Source: Thecamonas trahens ATCC 50062
Lineage: Eukaryota > Apusozoa > Apusomonadida > Apusomonadidae
NCBI RefSeq assembly: GCF_000142905.1
Contig: NW_013657620.1
Coordinates: 86,207 to 150,206 of the forward strand
Direction: 5' to 3'
Length of the DNA: 64,000 bases
Position 1 is the stretch's first letter. Each line of letters opens with the position of its first letter. Made by a program: the position numbers and the translations under genes. This document shows positions 37,704-48,873 of this stretch, in pieces. The notes below the pieces were generated by a model, which searched no databases, was not told the origin of the DNA, and saw only the letters and a program-made list of their open reading frames with translations.

Positions 37704-39962
37704 ATGGCGGGGATGCAGTACCGGCGGAGGATGGTGGTGCTTCTGGCTACGGCGTTACTGGTGGCTTGCATGCTCTACGCGTCTTCCACATGGCATTCGT
37801 CCGACTTGTCATGGGAGCAGGTTCGGGTGCATGCACCTAATGGGGGTGAGAAAAATATTGATGGTGATGGGCATCATGATGGTTCGGAACAAGCAGGAGA
37901 CTCGCACCACTCGGCATTGCCGCAACAACCTATCACAGTGCAACCACTGGTGCATGTGTCGCAAGCTTGTGATGCTCTGCTTGGAAGCCATCGCATCGCG
38001 GCTTGGAGATCGTCAGTGGCGTGGGAGAACGCGTGTGGCACGTGCTGGAGTCAGAGACTGGCCGAGAGAGATCCACCGTCGTCAGCTTGCGCACTGGGCG
38101 CGGCAGATGGCAAGGCAAGTTGCTGGCAGGTCCGCATCAACCCACATTTGTTCGACGACTCGCAGCAGAAGATTGCGCTTGCTTCCGGCGTGATCGAGCT
38201 GGTCGGACCGAGCGCCAACGAAGCTGTGACAGACATCAAGGCCGAGTGGGAGGCAGATGGCCAGTCGCGGTTGCAGGGGAACCGAGCGATTCCGCCGCTG
38301 GCGTGGCTCGGTGCGCTGGAGGCCGACGAGGAGGCGAGCTGCGCCGAGACTGTTACTGATGACTCGCTGGTCTTGCTTGCACGCTGGGACGTGACCAATG
38401 TGTTCCACACAATGGAGGACATGATTACCATGTTTGAGCACGCGCTACTCCTACAGGTCCATCCTCGGTCGCTGCGGCTGCTCCTGGCCGACGCGTCGTG
38501 GAAGCCAGACGGCCCGTTCTTCCAGCTCTGGTCGCAGCTGTTCTCACCAACACCACCTCGGCGGATTTCGGATCTTGACCAGCCGATCTGCGCTGCACAG
38601 GCTGTGCTGCCGATTTTTGCCGGGGCATCAATCTTTGGTCATCCGACCTCGGGCAAGCCGCGGATGTGCGGATCGGCAGTGGTCCGGGCCTTTGCTGACT
38701 ATGTGCGGGCGGCGCTTGGCGTGCCACCGCCACCCCCGCGCGCACCAGCGTGCACCCCAGCACAACCATGCACCGTTATCTGGATCGACCGCACCGAGCC
38801 GGCCAACGCTACTCATCGCTACAACCGTCAGCTCTCTCGCGACGACACGGCGGCGTTCATTCAGTTCCTGCGCGACCACCTTGGCGTTAGCTACTCTGTT
38901 GTGGCGGTCGACCTCGAGAGGATGGCCATTGAGGACCAGATCCGGATGGTGGCTAGCTCGCGGGTGCTGATGGGTGCCCACGGCGCCGGCCTAACCCTCT
39001 CGCTCTTTCTTCCGCGGTATACCGCCGGCAACGGCGCGTCGCTTGTGGTCGAGCTCCCGACCCGTGACGTCAATTTGCACTACCACAACATGGCGACGGC
39101 GCTCGGGCACGACTATGCCGCGGCCGACACAATGCTGCGACACTCGGCGGAGAGGTATACGCTAGATGTTCCGCTGCTGTGGCGTGAGTGCTTGTCACAT
39201 GCACTGGGCATACTCGAGGCGGCGCCGACCGAGTTCCTACGAGCAACACGAGCCGAGGCCGCGCGCCCCACCTCTGGCCGGCAGCTCTGCCACAACATGA
39301 CCGCCAACCTTGGCCTCCGCCTGGCGGTACCAGATGAGCCACACTATGCGCCGCTGTATGCAGGAAAGCGATCATTGCGGGTCCTTCTTGTCGGCGACTC
39401 GCTGACCAAGGGCTATCTGATGCCCCGGCCCGATCCGCCAGCAGACTCGCACCACCCATACGCCCGCCGGCTGCGGGCGCTCCTCACCGATGCTGCGCTC
39501 GTGACGGTGGTCGCCGAGTCTGGCTACACCGCGCGTCAGATCACAATCTTGGTTGAAGCCCACCTCACAGATCCGAGCACGCCGTTGTACGACGTCGCGA
39601 TTGTGTTGGCTGGCACCAACGACGTCGGCAGAACGCCGTTCCCCCAAGCTCGCACCGACCTCTGTGACCTTCACAAGCTCCTCCTCGAGCACCTACCCCG
39701 GACTGTGGCACTAACGCTCCCGGGCCTTCCACCAAGCTATACCGACCGCCTCACTGCCACCAACACGTACATTGCCGAGCAACTCGCGGCCGATGTCGAT
39801 CCAACCCGCGTGAGCGTCTTTGATCTCGCCAGTGCCGTCCCCCACCCCAGCGAAGACGCCAGTCCAGCCATCGCCGCCCTCTGGCTCCCCGACGGCGTCC
39901 ATTTTACACCCACCGGCTACGACGTTGTGGGCGAGTCCATCTTCTACGGAGTCTTTGCCTGA
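37704..39962 (+). CDS. GT61-type glycosyltransferase fused to an SGNH/GDSL hydrolase
   Basis: The 752-residue type II membrane protein. A signal anchor sits at residues about 9-28 (MVVLLATALLVACMLYASS). The first catalytic region (about 220-480) matches the GT61/EOGT family: DVTNVFHTMEDMITMFEHAL and VASSRVLMGAHGAGLTLSLF. The second region (about 555-750) is an SGNH hydrolase with its blocks in order: LLVGDSLTKGYLMP (nucleophile Ser), VLAGTNDVG (block III Asn) and DGVHFTPTGYDVVGE (catalytic Asp and His). GT61 enzymes add xylose, GlcNAc or arabinose in the ER or Golgi, and SGNH enzymes cut or move acyl groups, often acetyl on glycans. One chain with both suggests a glycan that is extended and de- or trans-acetylated in the secretory path. 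Confidence 0.86.
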   Translation: MAGMQYRRRMVVLLATALLVACMLYASSTWHSSDLSWEQVRVHAPNGGEKNIDGDGHHDGSEQAGDSHHSALPQQPITVQPLVHVSQACDALLGSHRIAAWRSSVAWENACGTCWSQRLAERDPPSSACALGAADGKASCWQVRINPHLFDDSQQKIALASGVIELVGPSANEAVTDIKAEWEADGQSRLQGNRAIPPLAWLGALEADEEASCAETVTDDSLVLLARWDVTNVFHTMEDMITMFEHALLLQVHPRSLRLLLADASWKPDGPFFQLWSQLFSPTPPRRISDLDQPICAAQAVLPIFAGASIFGHPTSGKPRMCGSAVVRAFADYVRAALGVPPPPPRAPACTPAQPCTVIWIDRTEPANATHRYNRQLSRDDTAAFIQFLRDHLGVSYSVVAVDLERMAIEDQIRMVASSRVLMGAHGAGLTLSLFLPRYTAGNGASLVVELPTRDVNLHYHNMATALGHDYAAADTMLRHSAERYTLDVPLLWRECLSHALGILEAAPTEFLRATRAEAARPTSGRQLCHNMTANLGLRLAVPDEPHYAPLYAGKRSLRVLLVGDSLTKGYLMPRPDPPADSHHPYARRLRALLTDAALVTVVAESGYTARQITILVEAHLTDPSTPLYDVAIVLAGTNDVGRTPFPQARTDLCDLHKLLLEHLPRTVALTLPGLPPSYTDRLTATNTYIAEQLAADVDPTRVSVFDLASAVPHPSEDASPAIAALWLPDGVHFTPTGYDVVGESIFYGVFA

Positions 39963-40165
39963 CACTCCCGCCATCAAGCCCGCTGATCATAGCCGACCTT
40001 ACCAACTGCGACACACAACCAACAACATTCCAAATTGCTCGGCCTGCTTCCATTGCCCCCTCCCACAACCAGCCACCAACACCGACACCGACACCAGCAC
40101 CTCACCCTCCTCCCCCCCCCTCCCCCCCCCCCCCTCCCTTCCTCCTCCTCATCCCTACCACTGCA

Positions 40166-41935
40166 ATGACCACCCCAGCCTCCTCCACCATTCTTCCGTA
40201 CCGCCCATGGCAATGGGCATTGACCGGGGCCTCTGTGGCCGCCACCGCCTGCGCCTGGACGTACATCTACCTCCAGCTGCGGAAGCCAGCATCATCGTCA
40301 TCGTCATCGTCATCGTCATCATCATCATTATCATCGTCGGTATCACTGGTGATGTCCACGGCCACATCCACGAGCTCTACGCTCTGGATCGAGACGGCGT
40401 CGCTGCCGGCCATCGGACTGGCACCTGCTCTGCTGCCGCCGTCGCGGGTGAGTGTGGTGTATGAGGCCGATGGGGTAGCAGACGCGCTGCATGAGCTCGG
40501 ATCGCCACAGGTGGTGGGTATGGATATGGAGTGGCGGCCGACGAGCGTCTCGCGGGTCGCCCTCATCCAGCTCTCCACCCCGGAGGTGGCCATCCTACTG
40601 CCTGTTTGTGCCTACCAACAGGGCCTGCCACTGGAGCTGGTAACCTTCCTGCAGTCGCCGGAGATCATCAAGGTTGGAGTTGGGGTTAACGGCGATGTCC
40701 GTCGACTGCGTGCGTCGTACGGAGTGACCATGCGCGGCGCGCTGGATCTACAGGCGCTGGCGAGTGGGTATGGGCTCATCGAGGGCGGCATGGGCCTTCG
40801 CCGCATGGTCGAGAAGTTTTGTCAGCCGGCGACGCTTGCCAAGCCCAAGCATCTGCAGTGCTCAGACTGGGAGGCGCTCCCATACTCTTCAGGACAGATT
40901 GCATATGCAGCAACCGACGCACTGGCGGGTATCCTCATATTCAACGCGCTCCGCGAGGCTATCGACGCTGACGCCCCTATTGCCAACCTGGTGCGGCAAT
41001 GGCTCGACCGCAAGCTGCATGTCTCACGAAAGAAGAAGAAGGAGAACAAGGGCAGCGGCAGCGGCGGTGACTCGGCGTCATCTAGCAGCGAGGGCAAGAA
41101 GTTCTACGCCAAGGCGCGATCGTCGGCCCGCGATGGGCCGCTCTACGACAACTGCGCCATCCTCGCGCCGGACGGCAAGACGTTTATGGCGTACTGCTCG
41201 CGACGCAAGGTCGATTGGTACGTTTCGCGGTCGCTGGCGGAGCTGATCGAGACCGATCCCCCGACGATTCGACTCTTGTTCGAGCCCAAAGGCTGCGGAC
41301 ACGCCAACGATCCGTTCTATTCTGCCAAGAAGACCAGTGAGTGCGTGGTGTGCGGAGCGAGGGAAGAGCTGTGTCGGTATCATGTGGTGCCGTCGGCATA
41401 TCGCAAGCACTTTCCGTCGCGGCTCAAGTCGCACTCGTCACACGACGTCGTGCTGCTCTGTGTCGATCACATGGCGGTGGCCAATGCCAACGCGGCATCA
41501 ATGGTGGCAGAACTTGTCGCCCACTACGGCGTGCCCGAGTCAGGAATCGGCGAGGCCAAGGTCGTGAATCCGGCCAAGCGTGCGGCGCAGTCACATGCCC
41601 GCGTCCTTGTCCGCCATCGCGCTGGCAGTGTCCAGCTCCCGCCGGAGCGTGTCGACGAGCTCTACGCCGAGCTCTCTGAGCTGCTCGGCGTGCCTCGGGA
41701 TGAAATCGATCTCGAGGCCGTCCTCCGCACTGCAATCGCCGAGCCAAATCCAGACTGGATCTCACACGGTGCCGCCGTCGTCGCCCGTGCTGTCGACGAA
41801 GGCCAGGCCGATGGCCTCACCTACGACGAGGCCATCCACGCCCTTGTCCGGCGCTTCCGGGTCGCCTTTCTCGAGGGCAACCAACCACAGTTCCTCTCCG
41901 AGGCCTGGTCTGTCGACCATGTCGATCAGGCTTGA
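40166..41935 (+). CDS. EXD2: EXD2, mitochondrial-type 3'-5' exonuclease with HNH-like module
   Basis: The 589-residue protein has an N-terminal span (WALTGASVAATACAWTYIYL) like the outer-membrane anchor of animal EXD2, then a Ser run coded by a TCA repeat. The DEDDy exonuclease domain shows VVGMDMEWRP (Asp-x-Glu, about residue 117), VGVNGDVRRL (about 175) and AYAATDALAGILIF (Tyr and Asp, about 247). The C-terminal part has the EXD2-specific Cys/His module: CVVCGAREELCRYHVVPSAY, KSHSSHDVVLLCVDH. EXD2 degrades DNA and RNA and is tied to mitochondrial translation and break repair. Residues for metal binding are all present, so an active enzyme is expected. Confidence 0.92.
   Translation: MTTPASSTILPYRPWQWALTGASVAATACAWTYIYLQLRKPASSSSSSSSSSSSLSSSVSLVMSTATSTSSTLWIETASLPAIGLAPALLPPSRVSVVYEADGVADALHELGSPQVVGMDMEWRPTSVSRVALIQLSTPEVAILLPVCAYQQGLPLELVTFLQSPEIIKVGVGVNGDVRRLRASYGVTMRGALDLQALASGYGLIEGGMGLRRMVEKFCQPATLAKPKHLQCSDWEALPYSSGQIAYAATDALAGILIFNALREAIDADAPIANLVRQWLDRKLHVSRKKKKENKGSGSGGDSASSSSEGKKFYAKARSSARDGPLYDNCAILAPDGKTFMAYCSRRKVDWYVSRSLAELIETDPPTIRLLFEPKGCGHANDPFYSAKKTSECVVCGAREELCRYHVVPSAYRKHFPSRLKSHSSHDVVLLCVDHMAVANANAASMVAELVAHYGVPESGIGEAKVVNPAKRAAQSHARVLVRHRAGSVQLPPERVDELYAELSELLGVPRDEIDLEAVLRTAIAEPNPDWISHGAAVVARAVDEGQADGLTYDEAIHALVRRFRVAFLEGNQPQFLSEAWSVDHVDQA
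40289..40338. repeat. TCA/TCG trinucleotide run in EXD2 (poly-Ser)
   Basis: About 16 codons of TCA, TCG and TCC encode a Ser tract right after the membrane anchor. Confidence 0.85.
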
Positions 41936-42349
41936 AATCACCCTTCCGCCCCAGCCATCACTCAGCCATGCTCCCCTCTGCAGCCGGCGGACCGACCGGA
42001 CCGACCGGACTGACCGGACCGACCGGACCGACCGACCCCGCCATTCCCGCCAGTCACTCCCCCCTTCCCGCCACGACCAAGAACCAGCACTAGCTACACC
42101 CCCCTCCCCCTCCCCCTCTCCCCCTCTCCCCACCACCCACAGCCTTTTTTTTTGCACACACGTGTCTCTGTGTGTGTCTTTGTGCGTGCCTGTGTGTGTG
42201 TGTGTGTGTGTGTGTGTACCCTACCCCGTCCGCCTTCCCCAACACCCGCAGGTCGTACTTTTGGCAGAGACACCCCCGCCACCCCCACCCCCGCCACCAC
42301 CACCACCACCACCACCACTACTACCACTACCACTACCATTGCCACCAAC
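41936..42349. promoter_or_regulatory. Spacer rich in simple repeats before the beta-helix protein gene
   Basis: The 414 bases hold an ACCGACCGG-type 9-bp repeat (about 41988-42042), a CCCCCTCC stretch (about 42100-42130), a T9 run, a TG dinucleotide run (about 42170-42217) and a CCACCA/CTACCA trinucleotide run (about 42260-42345). An open frame passes through the last two from a TTG at 42152, but without an ATG. Confidence 0.6.
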
Positions 42350-42485
42350 ATGGAAGTGGTCTCAGTAGTTTCTGCTCTATCCTCCCCCCTCAAGACATCC
42401 CCTTCCTCATCCGTGCTCTCTCTGGACATGCAGCAGGAGAAAGGGGGTAGGCTGCTCCACAGCTCACCACTGCCGCCACCACCAC

Positions 42486-42541
<56 letters not shown>

Positions 42542-42630
42542 GCTGCTGCTACTACTACTACTACTACTACTGTCGCCGCTGCTACCACCACCATCACTGC
42601 TACCACCACTGCCACTGCCACCACATCTGC

Positions 42631-42668
<38 letters not shown>

Positions 42669-45600
42669 CGGGTGCACGGTCGTGTGCTCGTGGCTGGGGC
42701 TCGGGAACAGGCAACACACGCTCGCGGTCAGTCACCCCTGTCTACAGGGGGCGGACCCTTGGCCTGGTGGTGTTGGTCGTGCTGATGGCCGGGCTGGTCC
42801 AGCCTTCGCATGCGCTGGTCAATCAGTGGATGTTTGCGGGCTCGGGCCATTGGGCAGAGAGCGCAAAGTGGCAGACGGGAGTGCCCAAGGTTGGTGAGTC
42901 GGTGTACATTGGCTCGGCGCCTGGGACTCCGCTGGAGGTCTTTGTCAACGCTTCGACCGCCACTATTCTGCATCTGGGCGTCGGGTCGGTCTTTGGCTCG
43001 CCCGGTGGCGCTGTGCAGCACACGCTCAACATCCAGGACGGAGCCGTCCTCCGCGTCCTCCTCGAGTGCACGGTCGAGGCGCAGGGCGTCATTGTCGTCG
43101 ATGCTGGCGGCGTGCTGGACATTGGCGACGGAATTATGACGGTCAAGGGCTCGCTCGTCATGAACGGCGGCACTCTCCTCGGGCGTGGGAACGCTGCCAA
43201 CGGCATCACCTTTGTCACCGGCAGCTTTGCCTCGCTTGTCTTCAATGTCTCGTCGATTATCGACTCGCGCCCCATTGTCGCCTCCAACGGCTCGACCGTT
43301 GTCTGGCACGCGCAGCCGATTCTGTTTGGCAACTCGGAAGCCAACGGCGAGGCCCGTCTTCAGCTCTCGCTGAACTCGCGACTGGTTCTCTCGCCGCCCA
43401 ACGGTGGCGCTGCGCCCAACGCCACCGTCGCCTGGGATCCCGCGCTCTCGATCGGCCGCGTCGGCTCACTTGCGCTCACCACTGGCGCTTCGCTCATTGA
43501 TCCGGTCGGCACTGCGGTGACCGTGGCAGTCCCGCTCTCGCTCGACTCTGGAGCTAGTGTTGCGCTCAACAGCGCATCAAGCCAGCTTGCGCTCGACTCG
43601 CTGGTGCTCGGTGCCGATGCCGTGCTGACTGGCGTGGTCGGGGCCAGCTACCATCTCGACGCCCGCGCGTCGGCAGCACTCACAGTCACCGGCTCCGGCA
43701 TCAAGCTTGGTCCGGTCACTGCACCGTCACCGCCGCTGGCCCACCCGCCGACGGCAGCCGCGGCGCTCTCCTTTGTGGTCACCACGCCACTGGGTGTGAG
43801 CATGAGCAACGCATCACTGACGGTGACTCCTGGAGGGTGGCTGCGGCTGGCAGGCGGCAGTGTGGTCAACACTGCTCCGCTCGCCCCGTCTTCGCTGTCG
43901 GCCGATGGCGACGGCGCGTTTGTATCGGTGGAGGCGAGCCCGTCGCCGGTGCCACGGCTGCTCACCGGCGGCGTCATGCTCGGCGCGGCGAACAGTGGCC
44001 GCCTCGACTGGGGCACCCTGATCCATGCTGTGGCACCCGGTGCTGCGCCGCCGACTGTTTCACCCGGCGGCCTTGTTCTCGACGGTGGCTTGGCGGTAGT
44101 GGCGCCCGGCGCCGGACTGGCGTTTGAGACCGCGAGCCCGGTCACCGACGCTGGCGCCTGGCCGACCTTTACGGTCGGCAACGGCTCGAGTCTGACGGTC
44201 AACTTTGCGCCGTCGCCGGCGCCGTTCGAGGCGACCCAGGTTCTGAGCTCAACGTCGTCCGGCGTGACTTTTCTCGCCGGCTCGCTCAACGTCGCTGCTT
44301 CGGGCGAGATCGTCCTTGCCGGGCCCGGTTCGCTCGCAGTTCTCGGCCCGTCGTCGACAGTGGGCGGCAAGATCTCGTTCGGATCGGGCGACTCGGGCGT
44401 TGTCCTTGGCTGTCCAGCATCACTCGCGACATGCGCGGCGACTCCCACACGTGCTCACACGCTCGCTGCCCAGCTCGACAACTCGGCGGCGGGCGGGACC
44501 GGTGGGAGCGTGGCAGTCCTTGGTGCCGGCACATCGCTCACGCTTGCGCCGTCGCCAGCACCCGTCTTTGCAGGCGGCTCGCTGATAGTTGCGCGTTCGG
44601 CGTCGGTGGCGCTTGGCGACGACACGTCGTTTATCCCGCCGACGCTCGTTGTCGGTGGCCCGGCAGCGTCGACGTTAAGCGTCGCGTCCGCGTCGACGCT
44701 CGCAGTCGAGAGCCTGCGGCTTGTGGCGGTGGAAGGTGAGACCACCGGCGGCAGCCTCACTATCACTTCGGGAGCGCTGCAGGTGGACTCGAGCTTGGCC
44801 TGGGAAGCCGGGGCGGTGACGCCTAGCGCCGGAGCGTCGCTGCGTTTAGCGGGCGGCTCGACGGGGACGGTATCATCGGACGCATCGCTGACGCTGGGCG
44901 GCGGCACGCTGGTCAATCAGGGCACGCTCACGCTCCGAGACAACGGCACGCTCACGTTGGCAGACACGGCCGAGATTGTGACGACAGGTATGATTATCCT
45001 TGGCGACAATCGGGTTATCGCTGCGGCGACGCCGTCGGCGGCAGCCAGTGCAAGCCTCCCGGGCGTGAGACTTGGTGCGGCTGGCAGGATTAGCGTGCCT
45101 GCAGGAGCACCGACGGTCGGTGTGTACCTGACGTACCAGGCGACGGCGACATCGGTGAGCGTGGGCAGCGGTGCCAGCCTGCGTGTGGTCGGCGGTGCGT
45201 CGTTTGCGGCGCCAATCACGCTCGCGTCCGGCGCACGTTTGGTGCTCGGCGCGAGTGATTCGGGCGTCGGCCCGGCTACCGCAACGGTCACGGTGCCGCG
45301 AGCCACGATTTCCGGTTCGGGCACGCTGGTTGTGGGTGGCGAGACGACAGCGACGGTGGCGGCGAGCGTGCCTGTGGCGCTCGACGCCATTGAGGTCGCC
45401 GAGTCAGGGACGCTCACGCTTGTGACGGGTGTGGCAGATCTGTCGGCGCTCAACCGTGTGACGATCAGCGGGTCCGGCACGCTCAACGTCGGCATCCCGC
45501 TTAATCTAGCGTCGCTGGAGGTGACCGAGAGTGGCTCGCTTTACACGGCGGCGCGTGACGTGAGCGTCAGCGCGTCGTTCACCTTTGGGTCTGGACTCAT

Positions 45601-47995
45601 CTCGTCAGGGGCTGGCCCGTCGCCGGCGCCGGCGCCGTCCGGTGCGACTCTCGGCTTGGGTGCCGGCTGCGCTGTGGCGTTGGTCGACAGTGCAGGCGCA
45701 GGTGGTGCCAAGACGATCGACGGGCTCGCGCTCGAGGTTGCGTCGACGAGCGCTACCTGGAGGAGCAACGTTGGCGCTGTTATGGCGTCGCCGTTGGCGC
45801 TCTCGCCAACAGCCTCGCTCGCGATGCTTGCAGGCGCTGTTCTAGAGGTCTCATCGCCATTCGCAAGCGTGGCGACCAACGGCGCAGCTGGTGCTGCGCT
45901 GAGTCTCAATGCTGGCGCACTTGTCAATGTCACCGGTGGTGTGTTGACAGTGAGTGTGCCGACGACCATAGATGGCAGTGTGGCGCTTGCTGACTCGGCG
46001 TCCTCGCTTGCTGTGACGGGCGTCACGAGCTGCGTCCTCGGTACGACCGGGAGCATCACTGGGCCGGGCCCACTGAGTCTCGGCGGCGATGCCACGCTGA
46101 GCGTGCCTATGGGCGCGACTGCATTTTCGCCGCGGCTTGACGCAGACGGCAGCATTGTAGTCGGGAGCGGGGTCGACCTGGAGATTGTGGGCGGCGGGGT
46201 GAGCCGCGGGCGGGTCGAGCTCGGCCTTGGCGCGACGCTCACGCTGGCGTCGACAGTGTTTGACCTCGCACCGGGTTCGCAGCTAGTGCCAGGAAGCGGC
46301 GGTTCGACAACGGGCGCACAGGTTGTGTTTGGCGCGGGCGAGACGAGGCTCGGAGGCGAGTACGGCTTCGCCAGCCTCAATGTTACCAACGCCGCAAGCA
46401 CGGTGGTGGTGACGAGCGGCTCGGGCGCGGCGGCGACGGTCGAGACGCTCCAGCTTGCGGCCGGGTCACTCGGCCTCGAGCGTGAGCTGAGGGTGGCCAC
46501 GGCGCTGGCCTGGTCGGGCGGCGCAGTGTATGGCAGCTCTTCGCTGGTTGTGAACGGAACCGCGACTATGACGGGCGCAGTTGCGGCTGGCAACGCGGCG
46601 CAAGTGACGCTCCACGGACCGAGCCAGGTGACTGGAAGCGACGTGGCGCTGTCTGGTGGCTCGCGGCTGGTCTGCGGCACCGGGTGCACGCTCGATTTTC
46701 CGGCTTGGTCGATTGCGATGGGCACGGACGGAACAGTTGCAGCCGACGGTGGAGTAGTGCGAGTGCCAAGCGGTGGGCAGCTAGCGTCGGCGGGCGAGCT
46801 CGGGCTCGTGGTGTCGGCGGGTGGGCGGGTGGCGAGCAGCGGAAGCCTCGAGCTAGGCAGCGGACGTGTGAGCGTGACGAGCGGCGGGAGCCTTGTTGTC
46901 GATGGCGAGTCGGCAAGCGTGAGCATGGCCGGCGGCGATGTGAGCGACGGTAGCGTGTCGGGTGTGGGCACGCTTCGGTGCAGCGAAGGTGGGACGCTGA
47001 ACATCGCTGCCGGCGGCGTGTTGCGGTCTGGGCTGGACATGGCAACTAGCGTGTTTGGCAACTCGACGTACGGGGCTGGGACGGTACTGAGCGTGAGCTG
47101 TCGGGTGGCGGTGGCCAAGGATGCGACGCTGCGTGCGGATGCAGCGGCGCGGCGGACGATTGCGGTTGATCGCGGGTTGGCTATTGTCTCGCAAAAGGTG
47201 GTCATCGAGCTGAGCCACGAGTCGAGCTCGGTCTGGGCGCCGGAGCGTGGCTCGGTGTTCCCTGTGGTGACGCTCGGCGGCGGGGTTACAGACGGCGACG
47301 GTGCGAACGTTGCCAACGTGGCGAGCGCGTTTGCACTGCGGTCGTCGCTGACGGCGCCTGCGGCGGTTGTTGCCAGCGCCAGCGCAATCTCTGTCCTGCT
47401 CTCGCCGGGATGCGAGGCCGAGTGCCACTCAGCGGGGACATGCGACGTGTTCACTGGAGCGTGCGACTGCTTTGCAGGCTTTAGCGGCTCTGCATGTCAG
47501 ACCAACGTTGTGGCATGGGCCGTGGTGATCCCGCTGGCGGCAATTGGGTTTGTGGGCGGGCTGGTGCTCGGATACCTCGCTTGGTCGGCGAAGAAGCGCG
47601 ACGCCCAAACGGCGCAAACGCTCGACCGCAAGGTTTCGAGCCTGATGTTTGGCGACGGGGCCAACAGTGTCGGCGACCAGGCTGGCGGCGACACACAGGA
47701 GGCGGTCAAGCCGATCGCACCGCCACTGATCTCGCAGGCTGTGGCGGCGGCGACAGCGGCCGGCGGCGGCATGTCCTCGACTGTGTTGCGGCCCGAGGGC
47801 GGCGAGAGCGGCAGCGACGACGACAGTGGGCGCGGCAAGGCTGAGGTGAGCGACTCGTCGGAACTCTGTGACGAGACAGAGCGATCTGTCGGCGACGGAT
47901 CGTACTACTACTCGGACTACGAGAGTGAGGATGGGCCGAGTCGCGGACAGGACCGCGTGACCGACATTCCACCGCTGGTGATGTCGCCGCTGTGA
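42350..47995 (+). CDS. Very large beta-helix-type surface protein with EGF module and membrane span
   Basis: The 1,881-residue protein starts at ATG 42350. Poly-Ala and poly-Thr runs (GCT and ACT repeats, about residues 45-105) precede a hydrophobic signal-type segment (GLVVLVVLMAGLVQ, about 137-150). The mature part opens with WMFAGSGHWAESAKWQTGVP, similar to the repeat-domain entry of bacterial autotransporter-type adhesins. About 1,500 residues of short beta-strand repeats follow (SGTLTLVTG, GTLTLRDNGTLTLADTAEIV), fitting a right-handed parallel beta-helix. An EGF-like module (CEAECHSAGTCDVFTGACDC, about 1687-1715), one membrane span (VVIPLAAIGFVGGLVLGYLA) and an acidic Ser/Tyr-rich tail of about 140 residues end the chain. 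Likely role: cell adhesion or prey contact; inference. Confidence 0.82.
42487..42665. repeat. GCT and ACT trinucleotide runs (poly-Ala, poly-Thr)
   Basis: About 20 GCT/GCC copies, then about 7 ACT, a mixed stretch, then another run of GCT copies, all in frame within the beta-helix gene. They sit N-terminal to the signal segment. Length variation between strains would be expected. Confidence 0.95.
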
Positions 47996-48033
47996 GAGGG
48001 CGCGGCTTCTTGTTAATGATATATGCAGGAGAG

Positions 48034-48873
48034 CTAGTGCATGTCGTCGTCCGAGTTGCCATCGAGGATGCGCTTCGTAAAGGCAAAGCCGGCAAAGATG
48101 GCGCCGTTGACCGGGACGGCACGAATGACAGCAGGCAAGTAGCCGCGGTAGAAACCGGCAATGCCTGAGTCTGCGAGGATGCCACGGGTGGCGGCGATGG
48201 TGGAGGCGTACTTGCGAGCAGCAGGCTCGGACGGCTGCGACTGCATGACGGTCTTGACCATTTCGAGCGGGTAGATTGGAGCCCAAAACATGCCGCCAGC
48301 GAGCGATCCGGCGAGGAACGAGGTGAGCACGGTGGGGCGCTCGTCCGGGGCAGTCAGGGTCTTTGTAGCCCAGTTGAACGAACCAAAGTAGAGCGAGAAT
48401 GCCGGGACGTTGCGAGCGATGGTGGCGGTGACGCCCTGGTACCAGCCACGGATGCCGTGCGCGCGGAAGACCTTGCCGGCAGCGTCAAAGACGCCCGAGT
48501 ACTCGTGACCAACAGCATCCTTGGCACCGCGCTGGACCTGCAGCTTGACCTTGAACAGGTCGATGGGCGTCTCGACGATGGAGATGAAGCCGCCGGCGAT
48601 GGCGCCTGCAGCAAACTGATCGGCGACCGAGAGGGTGTGCGGCGGGTCGCCCTCGGCGCGGGGCGGCTTGAGCGAGAGGAGCCACGACTTGGCGAGGCCG
48701 TTGATGAGGAAGAGGAAGGCGTTATGGGCGGCGGCGCCTGCCAGCGGCGAGGCGGCGCCCTTGTACAGGCCAGCCAGGCCCTCTTCCGCCAGTGTCTTGC
48801 GAGCACAGTCCATCATGCCCGAGTACATCTCGGCGCCGGCCACTTGTGTCTGGAGGCGGACCTTGATGGTGTC
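48034..48873 (-). CDS. Mitochondrial carrier protein (carnitine/acylcarnitine-type), 5' exon missing
   Basis: SLC25-family inner-membrane carrier. The visible 279 residues begin at a splice acceptor (GTAG at 48877-48874) with DTIKVRLQTQ, the second half of the first carrier signature (PxDTxKVRxQ). Repeat 2 has TPIDLFKVKLQVQ. Repeat 3 has YPLEMVKTVMQSQ and GFYRGYLPAVIRAVPVNGA. The first transmembrane helix and the start codon must lie in an upstream exon, probably inside or beyond the gap 49107-49472. The signature DTIKVRLQTQ and YSGMMDCARKTLAEEGLAGL is closest to the SLC25A20/A29 and plant BOU group, so acylcarnitine or a basic amino acid is a likely substrate. Confidence 0.85.
   Translation of the reverse strand, partial: DTIKVRLQTQVAGAEMYSGMMDCARKTLAEEGLAGLYKGAASPLAGAAAHNAFLFLINGLAKSWLLSLKPPRAEGDPPHTLSVADQFAAGAIAGGFISIVETPIDLFKVKLQVQRGAKDAVGHEYSGVFDAAGKVFRAHGIRGWYQGVTATIARNVPAFSLYFGSFNWATKTLTAPDERPTVLTSFLAGSLAGGMFWAPIYPLEMVKTVMQSQPSEPAARKYASTIAATRGILADSGIAGFYRGYLPAVIRAVPVNGAIFAGFAFTKRILDGNSDDDMH

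Noticed and set aside
42152-42349. Upstream extension of the beta-helix protein
   Set aside because: It begins at TTG inside a TG microsatellite and yields only Cys-Val and Thr repeats. The first ATG is 42350.
45541-47454. A 637-residue open frame antisense to the beta-helix gene
   Set aside because: In GC-rich coding DNA the complementary frame is often open. The sense strand has a signal segment, EGF module and membrane span; the antisense frame shows none.
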